Part shown: positions 13,220-21,224 of the stretch, in pieces
Layout of the letters: each line of letters begins with the position of its first letter
How positions within the stretch are numbered: position 1 is the first letter of the stretch
NCBI RefSeq assembly: GCF_024139115.2
Contig: NC_085140.1
Coordinates: 30,553,806 to 30,617,805, forward strand
Source of the DNA: Armigeres subalbatus
Lineage: Eukaryota; Arthropoda; Insecta; Diptera; Culicidae
Direction of reading: 5' to 3'
Length of the DNA stretch: 64,000 nucleotides
Notes under the pieces: generated by a model
What the model was told of the DNA's origin: nothing
The model's input: the letters and a program-made list of their open reading frames with translations, nothing else
The model's database searches: none
Position numbers and translations under genes: made by a program

Positions 13220-13494
13220 GATTGTGTGAGCTGACGAAGTGACGACCTATTTCAGCGACCTTCTCTGCATATCAAGCGTTATCAAGTTATCAAGCGATCC
13301 TTAGAGCCATTATTGTCTAGTGGGATCAAAGGTGGAATGGGTCGAGGCTTGGATTTTAGAATGTTGGTCATTTTCCAGAACGGCTTAGTTTAAGCTGGGA
13401 GAGTGCGGATCTTATAAGAGAAATCGTTTTTTTTTAGGTCCACCATTTTTATGATTCAATTGTAGCGTGCCTTAAGCTCAGGCAGTCCAGTACT

Positions 13495-14148
13495 CTAGAA
13501 CTGCCTACGAGTGACATTTCGCAATCGAATCAAATCTTTGGTGAGTGTATCGAGGTTTAGGGAGTTGCTTACCTGCCGAGCCGTCGGTACATGTTGCACT
13601 CGGGCCACCGAGATCGTGTCCTCGATGGTGCACAGCTGGCGGTCGATACTTTCCGGCGTCTCCGGACGCATCTCGTACTCGATGGTTTTGTTGACGCTCT
13701 GCTGGAAGCGCTGCCAGTTCACTCGATGATAGTTTCGCCGGGTTAGCTCGAGTTGATTCACTGAAGTTCCAACTTCCGCCACCACCGGATAGTGGTCCAA
13801 GCTGAGCTCCTGTAAGACGACCGGCTGGGAAACGTGATTGTGCATGTTCGTGATGAAGATGTCGAGCGTTGCATGGGCCCCTGACCCTGTTAACCGGGTA
13901 GGGCTGTCAGGGCTCAGGATGGTGTAGTGGCCCTCTAATTCGTCGTTGGACCAGACGACTCCGTTCCGGTTTGAGACGGTGCTGCCCCACGATAGATGCT
14001 TTGCGTTCAGGTCTCCGGCGATGATGGACTGCCCCTGCCACCGAGTGAGCTTGACTATATCCCTTCGTAGCTCGGCCGACGTGCCATCGTCGACTTTGGC
14101 TTGTGTGGGACAGTAAGCCACGATGAAAGTGACGACTCTTTTTAATAA

Positions 14149-14182
<34 letters not shown>

Positions 14183-14470
14183 TGACGACTCCGACGGAGG
14201 TGGTGACTTCCACTCCAACGGTTTCGATTAATTTGAGCTTGAAGTCCGGCAGCAGGCGGCAGGTGATTGCCACTCCTCCCCCTCTGGAGCTTGTTTGATC
14301 GAACCTCACCAGCCTAAAACCCTGAATTCTTGCACTTACCTCGGGCTTCAGGTGGGTTTCAATGATGAAAGCTGCGTCAATCTTCTTCTCCTGAAGGGAA
14401 TCTCTGAGCTCGATGATTTAGCTCTTGAGCGAGCAAGCGTTCCAATTTACCAGACTCCACCTAATAGCCA
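13495..14470 (-). pseudogene. LINE ORF2 apurinic-type endonuclease domain, disrupted
   Basis: ORF2 appears to start near 14470 with MAIRWSLVNWNACSLKS, the conserved first endonuclease block; the following TAA codon (about 14418) is in frame. Next come an ETHLKPE-type block (catalytic Glu, about 14345-14360), GDLNAKHLSWGS (about 14000) and LDHYPVVAEV (about 13800-13780). The 42-bp poly(A) insertion at 14139-14180 splits the domain. The frame ends at about 13495 and reaches the RT only through further frame breaks. Function in life: nicking target DNA to prime reverse transcription. Confidence 0.82.
14139..14180 (+). mobile_element. 42-bp retroinsertion: poly(A) signal plus (A)27, with TSD
   Basis: Inside the minus-strand endonuclease, the sequence AGTGACGACTC occurs at 14128-14138 and again at 14181-14191. 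Between the copies lies TTTTTAATAAAGTTT followed by 27 A. This looks like an extremely 5'-truncated poly(A) retroposon on the plus strand that kept only a few bases around an AATAAA signal plus its tail. The parent element cannot be identified from 15 bases. Confidence 0.8.
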
Positions 14471-15110
14471 TTTTCAATGACGAAAAGGCCCGGAGTGTAT
14501 ATTGGCTGCTCCGGGGTGTAGAACAGAGCGGAATCCTCCAGGGGTAGAGGATGCTCCTCTTGATGACGGCGGAATCCAGGAGGAGGGAGCGGGGGCCATT
14601 CTCTGGAGGATGGAGCCGGCGGTGCTGGACCTTGAACCGACGCAGCTGCTGCTGCCAATCGCTTCTGGTGGAAGCCTTCTTCCGGATTTCCAGGAATTCG
14701 GATCGCTTTGGGCAGCCCTTTGTGGTGGTCCGATGTTTGCCGCCACAATTGGCGCACTTGGGATCGGCCACCTCCATCTTGTCGCACTCGTCAGTCGGAT
14801 GGGGTTCACCACACTTGTTGTAGCGCGGCTTCATGCGGCAGTTCCTAGTGCCTTGTCCGAAATTGGAGCAGTTGGTGCATGTCGCGGTGCACTGGCTGAT
14901 ATCGCTCCCAGTCAACGACGATGCAGTTTAAAACGCCAACCAGCTTCAGGTCCTTCCAGGTAGTGGAGCCGTGCTCCAGATGGATCAGATAAAGCTGGTC
15001 GCGATATCTTCTCGCCTTGTCGTGACCTAACAAAATTTCCTGTGGGCGGAGTCAAAGTTGTACAACATGTACGAGCGTGTATGGTGTCCCTAAAGGGGGC
15101 CATTATTGAA
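14470..15110 (-). pseudogene. LINE ORF1 (gag-like) C-terminal part with CCHC knuckles
   Basis: About 14845-15033 reads RYRDQLYLIHLEHGSTTW, then LKLVGVLNCIVVDWERY, typical of the gag-like region just before the knuckles. A frameshift near 14900 moves to the frame with CTNCSNFGQGTRNC, then NKCGEPHPTDEC and CANCGGKHRTTTKGC, three CCHC-type knuckles. The first Cys of the second knuckle is changed (RYNKCGEP), so that knuckle may be imperfect. The N-terminal half of ORF1 is not visible upstream of 15110. The protein would bind RNA in the retrotransposon RNP. Confidence 0.75.
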
Positions 15111-15943
15111 GAAGAAACAGCTTGTTAACAATAGTTTGATGCGCTTTCATGAAATAAAAATCTGTGAAAATTTGACGGAATTCCTTTCACTGTGTATGTT
15201 TTCTATGAAAGCAGGATGGAGTATGGAGTAAATATCGCGTATTCCTCTCTCAATGAAAATGAAAATCTCAATACTGATGTGGGTGCAATCATGCGGGGCT
15301 TATTGTATACGACTATAGCTTCGGAAAATTTTGATACAAGCACTGACCATGTTCATGACCATTTGTCGTGATCCGCCGGCCGTTTCCAAGGCTCGATCCG
15401 CTGGTGAACCCGACTGTGCGAAGTCCGTCGCTAACCACTTTATACACCAAACTGATTTTTCCATTTCAAATGGGCTTCATTCAAAGCCCCTTCCGAATCT
15501 CGCTTTCTCTTTCTATCTCCTTACGAACTTCTACCGTTGTACTCGAGCTATTGTTCGCTTCGTTGTCGTTGCCGCCAAGAATTAGCTCAGTCGGTTTTAC
15601 CGACTCGTGTCAAAATTTGGATTTGCCCAGTTTACCGAATGTAAATAATAATCGATTGGCGTAGGACCACAAGTCGTCTAATTTAATCTGATTCTTATAC
15701 TTTCTCCCAATTCCTACACATGTAACGCTAGTTATGTTTGTAATAGTTTTTTTTTATTTCAAAATAGTATTTCTCCATATTTAATAATTATACTCCACTA
15801 TTTCCATCTATACATTACTACACTAGTGATGTGTACAAAAAAATCAAGATATATAGTTGGAACGCTTTCGATTAATAAACGTTGTTGACGGAAAAAGGGG
15901 GTGCTGCCCAAAGACTTCTTATTTCTTTTGAAAATGTAGGCAA
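15111..15943. other. No gene recognised
   Basis: 15330-15664 has two overlapping plus frames (84 and 98 codons) without recognisable motifs. The rest is AT-rich. No tandem or inverted repeat was recognised. Confidence 0.4.
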
Positions 15944-15947
15944 TTAA

Positions 15948-16326
15948 ACTTTGGATGCATTAACCCGCTATGCAAAATCCAACAGTTATTACCACTTGGC
16001 TTTTTAAAGTAAAATTTTTAAGTAAACGTGTCGTTGTCGAGGAAGACAATGGGTCAAATGGGGGTGAGAATGGGTCACTGTTTCAACTACATATAATGCT
16101 TTTAAAATAGATTTAATGTATCTGAGGACAAGGAAACTGAATTAAAAGAGACTTTTTTGAGCAATTTTGCTATTCGACCTCCAGACTGTCGATAAGGGCG
16201 CTGACCCCCCAGACCCCAGACCTATTGTCGACGCCGACAACGGTACGTTAACTTAAATTTTTTACTTTAAAAACCCAATTGGTAATGACTGTTGGATTCT
16301 GCTTAACCGGTTAATGCATCCAAAGG
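15948..16326. mobile_element. TTAA-flanked MITE with ~100-bp TIRs
   Basis: TTAA lies at 15944-15947 and 16327-16330. The ends are ACTTTGGATGCATTAACC on the left and, reverse-complemented, CCTTTGGATGCATTAACC on the right. Similarity of the two arms continues for roughly 100 bp, through AATCCAACAGT and TTTTTAAAGTA to CGTTGTCG. The interior (about 180 bp) is non-coding. TTAA duplication is the hallmark of piggyBac-type transposition, so a piggyBac-mobilised MITE is the best guess. Confidence 0.8.
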
Positions 16327-16645
16327 TTAACTGTGTTCGAGATCTGTGAGTGTCTATTGTCGCTGGTGGGATCTTAAATATGTATCGCTAAATCTGAGAC
16401 TCAAATGTACAGTCCATCCTGCGGTAGCTCAGTTGATGTAACAGTGCCCTCGTAACTACATCTTCAGTGTATTTACGTGCGAATTGATCCAATAGAACAG
16501 CGGTTCTCAAACTTTTTCTTGAGAGGCACCCCTTCGAACTTTTGCATTGATTGAGGTACCCCCTATTTTATTGCTTTAAATAAAAATAACCGTAACTCAC
16601 GAGATCCATGAAAAATGGACCTGAAAACTAACGGGATATATGGCT

Positions 16646-16828
16646 CAAGATTTTTTTATGTACAGGTTATCCGACTTCGTCAGTAGATGGGAATAACCAG
16701 CGCGGGGGGGGAAACATACATTTTCAGTGCAAAGCGTAAACAAACGAGCATAAATTCCCTACAAAAATCGAAAATGACTGAGTTGGGGATATTTACAAGT
16801 CGGATAACCTGTACATAAAAAAATCTTG
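16646..16828. mobile_element. MITE family M1, copy 1 (8-bp TSD, 183 bp)
   Basis: The ends CAAGATTTTTTTATG and CATAAAAAAATCTTG begin a ~32-bp terminal inverted repeat containing GTACAGGTTATCCGACTT. Exact 8-bp target duplication ATATGGCT lies at 16638-16645 and 16829-16836. The interior contains CAGTAGATGGGAATAACC and a G-run. A second copy in the opposite orientation is at 52632-52820. TSD length points to a hAT-type transposase acting in trans. Confidence 0.9.
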
Positions 16829-16914
16829 ATATGGCTCTCCATAAGTTGGGCTGAAATTTTTATTATTCCACCTCAAATAAAGTTTATACATCAAGCTTCA
16901 GAATATCTTGAAAC

Positions 16915-18450
16915 CAGGCTTCCGAGCCTCTTGAAAGGAGGTATCTGAACCTCTTGAAGGGAGGGTTCCGAGCCCTTTTAAAGGTGGCTTTTCAGCTACT
17001 CAAAAGGAGGCTTTTGAACATCTTGAAAGGACTCCTAAAGTAGGCTTCTAAGCAAGAAAAATTCCGAGCCCTTTGAAGGGAGATTTCCGAGCCTCTTGAA
17101 AGGGGGCTGCCGAGCCTCTTAAAAGTCTCTTGAAAATTGGCTTCCGTGCCTCTTAGTAGAAGGCCTCTGAGCCTCTTGAAGGGAGGCTTCGGAGCCTATT
17201 CAATGGCGGCTTTTGAGCCACTTAAAAGGAAGCTTCCTAGCATGTTGAAAGGAGAAACTTCCGAGAAACTTGAAAGGAGGCCGCTTGAAAGAAGAATTCC
17301 GAGCTTCTTGAAAAAAGGCTTCCGTGCCTCTTGAAAGGAGGCTCTTGAAAGGAGTCTTCCGGGCCTTTTAAAAGAAAACTCCCCTCCTAAAAAGAGGCTT
17401 CCGAGCCCTTTAAAGGCGGCTCCCAAGCCTCTTGAAAGGAGGCTTCCTGACTCTTGAAAGAAGGCTTCCGGGCGTCCTAAACGGAAGCTTCCGGGCCTCT
17501 TAAAATAAGTCTTGCGGGCCTCTTGAAAGGAGGTATCCGGGCCGCTTGAAAAGAGGCTTCCAGGCCTCTTGAAAAGTGGTTTCCGGGCCTCTTGAAAATT
17601 GGTTTCCGGGCCTCTTGAAAGGAGGAGGTTTCCGGGCCTCTTGAAAGGAGGCTTCCGAGCCTCTTGAAAGGAGGCTTCCGAGCCTCTTGAAAGGAGGCTT
17701 CCGAGCCTTTTGAAAGGAGGCTTCCGAGCCTCTTGAAAGGAGGCTTCCGAGCCTCTTGAAAGGAGACTTCCGAGCCTCTTGAAAGGAGACTTCCAGGCCT
17801 CTTGAAAGGAGGCTTCCGAGCCTCTTGAAAGGAGGCTTCCTGAGCCTCTTGAAAGGAGGCTTTGAGCCTCTTGAAAGGAGGCCTGAGCCTCTTGAAAGGA
17901 GGCTCTGAGGCCTCTTGAAAGGAGGCCTGAGCCTCTTGGAAGGAGGCTTCCGAGCCTCTTGAAGGAGGCTTCGAGCCTCTTGAAAGGAGGCTTCCAGGCC
18001 TCTTGAAAGGAGGCTCTGAGCCTCTTGAAAGGGGGGCTTCCGAGCCTCTTGAAAGGAGGCTTCCGAGCCTCTTGAAAGGGGGCTTCCGAGCCTCTTGAAA
18101 GGAGGCTTCCGGGCCTCTTGAAAGGAGGCTTCCGGGCCTCTTGAAAGGAGGCTTCCGGGTCTTTTGAAAGAAGGCTTCCGGGCCTCTTGAATGAAGGCTT
18201 CGGGCCTCTTGAAAGGAGGCTTCCGGGCCTCTTAAAAGGAGTCTCCCGAACCTTTTGAAATAATGCTTCCGAGCTTCTTGAAAAGAGACTTCTGAACCTT
18301 TTGAAGAAGGGCTTTCGAACCTCTTAAAAGAAGGCTTCCAAATCTCTTGAAAGAAAGCTTCCGAACCTTTTAAAACAAGTCTTCCGAACCTCTTGAAAAG
18401 AGGCTTCCGAGTATCTTGATAGGAAGCTTCCGAGCTGCTTGGAAGAACAT
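16915..18450. repeat. 23-bp satellite array (locus 2), diverged edges, homogeneous core
   Basis: Same unit as at 5216-8455. Copies from 16915 to about 17630 and from about 18240 to 18450 are strongly diverged (for example CTTGAAGGGAGG and CTTTTAAAGG), whereas about 17630-18240 is nearly perfect and includes linker variants like those of locus 1. The array lies entirely inside the hAT-like element. Short open frames here are repeat by-products. Confidence 0.95.
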
Positions 18451-18693
18451 AGCAAATAGTTTTGAAAATTCAACGACGTATAAAATTGCATTCGATATTC
18501 TATAAGATGTGACTGAATTTTACAATCAAGAGAACAATTTAAATTTATTTGACTTTGATTTATATATTTCGAAACTTTATAAATTACTTTTGATTGGAAT
18601 TGTAATTGCCATTACGAATTTTCGTCCGACGTACCCCCTGGGGCCAGCAAAGGCACCCCCAAGGGTACATGTACCCCAGGTTGAGAACCGCTG

Positions 18694-20026
18694 CTGTAGA
18701 CGACCTTACTGCTGAAAAGCTACAATCATGTGTCTCAAAACAATTTAATTACATATTTCGAATTATTTTTTTTTTTATTTAATGTTTGTATGACTTCACA
18801 TACTATTTTTAAAATTAGCTACAAATTGTATTAAATGTTGAAGGACATGTCGTTGAATATCTCAAATTGCTTCTTTTATTCTTGTTTTTGACGAAACTTT
18901 GAAGTTTATTGAAAATATCGATGAGAAAACTGAACGAAATTTTAAAATTTTGCGCTGGATTTTGTTTTAATTTTGTCAATTTTTCAAAATTTGTTACGAT
19001 TATTTTTAATCAACGTTTGAATGTTAGCAAAATTAGGTTGGTTACAGAACTTTTGGAATCCTTGCAGAATATTTGACACTTTGAACATATTTTTAAAAAA
19101 AATTTAAGGATCTATCACGGGCTGGACAAATATTAATTCAATGGTATTCGCATCGACCAGGCACAAAAAAAAAGTGTGATAGTATGGTGTCATGGTTTCA
19201 TTGTGCAAATATCCAATGTCCGAATAAAAACAAATATTATTCTGGTAAATAGTTAACGGGCTGTAATGGCATTAATTCAACACCACTGTATAATATATTT
19301 AAGGATGACAAACCAGCGAGCATATACTGCAGGCCCGCCGTTTTGATTTAGGATGTCTTTAGCTTGATTTGGAAATATTTATCGTTCAAATCGTTCAAAA
19401 TTAGACGACCATTTTCAATATAGAATTCGTGTAAGAATATAGATTTGACAGACAAGACAATTTTTCTTTATAGAAAAGTTTTTTTAACCAGGTGGATGGC
19501 AATTTTGGTGACTATATAAATCGAAAAAATATTTTTTTTACTAAGCTTCCATTTGCTTGTGAAGAGAGATCAATTTCCATGCTGATACTCTTTCTTTCCT
19601 CTTCAAATGGAAGCAGGGCCGATCGATGATGATTAACTAGACCTTGTTCCCTATCGACTTGTTGCGAAACAAATCAATTATGGCTTACAACCTGAATAGT
19701 AGTAAACTCTCGTCTCGAGCTATAAAAAGTTTCCCTTTGGAGTAAAATTATAGTCTTTTCGTACAATTTTATTGTTGAGCATGAGCATGAGCATGATGAC
19801 CGCGCAATTCGTAGTTGCTACTCCGTGATCGACCAGAACAATCGCAATTACACAGGGAACCAATGGATGGAAGCATTGGATTTGCTCTCCACCCTCAATG
19901 TGCACAATCCGAAAGCTCCAGTATTTTTGGATGGTCGATAACGGCGCTGGCCACGTCCTCACGGTCATCGGGGGACGGGAAGGAATTGATGATGCAGTCA
20001 CTCGCCCACTGCAAGCCGAGAACACC
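18694..20026. other. AT-rich DNA, no gene recognised
   Basis: 18694-19740 is AT-rich with no motif. 19778-19795 has three GAGCAT hexamers. 19740-20026 plus 20439-20530 is more GC-rich and forms one stretch split by the MITE at 20035; it may be an old dispersed repeat, but no domain is recognisable. Confidence 0.4.
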
Positions 20027-20034
20027 TCTGCACC

Positions 20035-20430
20035 AGTGACGGGAAATGTCAAAAAAATATCGTGGGATTGCAATTACTAATTTGCTAATAACTTTTTTCA
20101 GAAGTTATTACAATTCCGATTTTTTTATTAACATTCAATGCTCAAAAGATCCTAGAACTTTGTCGAACAGATCATTGTTCTAAATACAAAGTCTAAGCCA
20201 TGAGAGCGAATTTAAAAAAATGTCACGGAATGTCATGACATTAATGTCATTTGACACTAATTCAGCTCTCATGCCACCAATATCAGATTTAGAGAAATGA
20301 CCTATTGGAAAAAGTTTTAGGGTTCTTTGAGGGCTACATGTTTATATAAAAAACATAGTTGTAAATAATGTGTGAAAAAAGTTATTAGCAAATTAGTCCC
20401 ATGACATCGAAATGACATTTCCCGTCACTG
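20035..20430. mobile_element. MITE with long TIRs and exact 8-bp TSD (396 bp)
   Basis: The left end CAGTGACGGGAAATGTC and the right end GACATTTCCCGTCACTG are perfect inverted repeats at the tips. Similarity continues through CTAATTTGCTAATAACTT about 50 bp further in. The target duplication CTCTGCAC is exact at 20027-20034 and 20431-20438. An 8-bp TSD and CAGTG ends indicate a hAT-type element. The interior contains a second pair of GTCATGACATTAATG-like palindromic segments and no coding sequence. Confidence 0.9.
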
Positions 20431-20716
20431 CTCTGCACTCGCCACGAGTTCCTGCGGAATTTTATTGGAATCTGGGGCTTAGGTTTTATGGCAGAGGTTC
20501 GTCTTGGTTAACGGGTTGCCAATGTGATAGTAATGAATGTGTATTATTCTAATTGGATACCGAAACGAACCTTTCTCATTTCAAATTCTAACAGTTACCT
20601 ACTAGAACTAATCAAGTTGTAGGTATAGGGATAGAAGATGGAAATGGTATGTAAGCCCATTTTCAGTTCTAGCGATTGCTATAATGAAATATATGAAAAG
20701 ATACAAAGTGGAAAGG

Positions 20717-20797
20717 AATGAACGGGCCTGGGATTGAACCCACGGCCTCCTGCATATGAGGCTGAAGCGGTAGCCATATGGCCACCAAACCCGTTCC
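20717..20797 (-). mobile_element. tRNA-like SINE head or tRNA pseudogene
   Basis: The minus strand reads GGGTTTGGTGGCCATATGG, then CTACCGCTTCAGCCTCATATG and GGGTTCAATCCCAGGCCCG. The last contains a good B-box with T-arm (GGTTCAATCCC), and the first an A-box-like segment. The acceptor ends (CGGGTTT and CAGGCCCG) do not form a full 7-bp stem, so it is probably a SINE promoter region rather than a working tRNA. The body downstream on the minus strand (toward 20640) is AT-rich and unclassified. Confidence 0.5.
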
Positions 20798-20850
20798 GTA
20801 CAATTTTATTGTTCGTGAAAAACAAATCTGATAAACAGATCTATTAAACA

Positions 20851-21224
20851 TGTTCTTACCGGTGCCGTTGGAGAGATCCTAGTTCGGATCTCGGTTGGAA
20901 TTCGTAGATCAAACGGAACACGCGCGACGTTAATGTAAGAACAACACTTTATTTTAACTTAGTGCTTTCCAATAACTTAACTTTTATTGCCTTTTATGGA
21001 ATTTCCCAAACAACTTTATTCGTGGTGTACATGCGCGCACGGTCGGTGTCGATAGCTAACTGACTTACTGCCCTGTGTATATAGTACGATACATAAGGTT
21101 CAGTGTGGTGATTTTATGCGCGATAATAGCCGACCGCGGCCGATCGGTACCTATCGTTAGAGTATACAGAATGTGCGACAGCAATATTGATCCGAGTTGT
21201 ATAAGGTTTCGATGCTGTGGAACA
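20851..21224 (-). mobile_element. Candidate solo LTR (about 374 bp)
   Basis: On the minus strand the segment starts TGTTCCACAGC and ends CCGGTAAGAACA, with TGTTC/GAACA short inverted termini (TG...CA) as in LTRs. An AATAAAGTG polyadenylation-type motif (around 20950) precedes a GC-richer U5-like end. The length suits an insect LTR. I could not find a clean target duplication or adjoining primer binding site, so this remains a candidate. Confidence 0.45.

Larger units (their letters stand above)
12236..15110 (-). mobile_element. Jockey-clade-like LINE remnant (gag-like ORF1, endonuclease, reverse transcriptase)
   Basis: Read on the minus strand, the order is a gag-like ORF1 with CCHC knuckles (15110-14470), an APE-type endonuclease (14470-13495) and a reverse transcriptase (13219-12236). 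This order, the FADDTSI active site and the zinc knuckles fit Jockey-type LINEs of mosquitoes; the exact family is not assigned. Frameshifts, stops and one small insertion break every ORF. RT homology fades at about 12290, so the C-terminal RT and the 3' UTR are missing or too diverged. No TSD was found, and the 5' end near 15110 is approximate. Confidence 0.8.
16498..18693. mobile_element. hAT-like non-autonomous element enclosing a satellite array (2.2 kb)
   Basis: The left end CAGCGGTTCTCAA (16498) is exactly inverted at the right end TTGAGAACCGCTG (18681-18693). Subterminal sequence on both sides carries GGTACCCC/GGGGTAC-type motifs (around 16555 and 18632-18680). CAG...CTG ends with 'GGTTCTCAA' are typical of hAT elements. 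The 8-bp flanks are CAATAGAA and CTGTAGAC, matching at only 5 of 8 positions, so the target duplication is decayed or absent. The interior holds a nested MITE (16646-16828) and the second 23-bp satellite array. No transposase is seen. Confidence 0.6.

Noticed and set aside
5216..18450. CRISPR-like regular repeats
   Set aside because: Units are contiguous 23-bp tandem copies without unique spacers, in a eukaryotic genome.
16490..18701. Intact 8-bp TSD for the hAT-like element at 16498-18693
   Set aside because: Flanks CAATAGAA and CTGTAGAC agree at only 5 of 8 positions, so I do not claim a TSD.
20717..20797. Functional tRNA gene on the minus strand
   Set aside because: Acceptor stem does not close; better explained as a SINE head.
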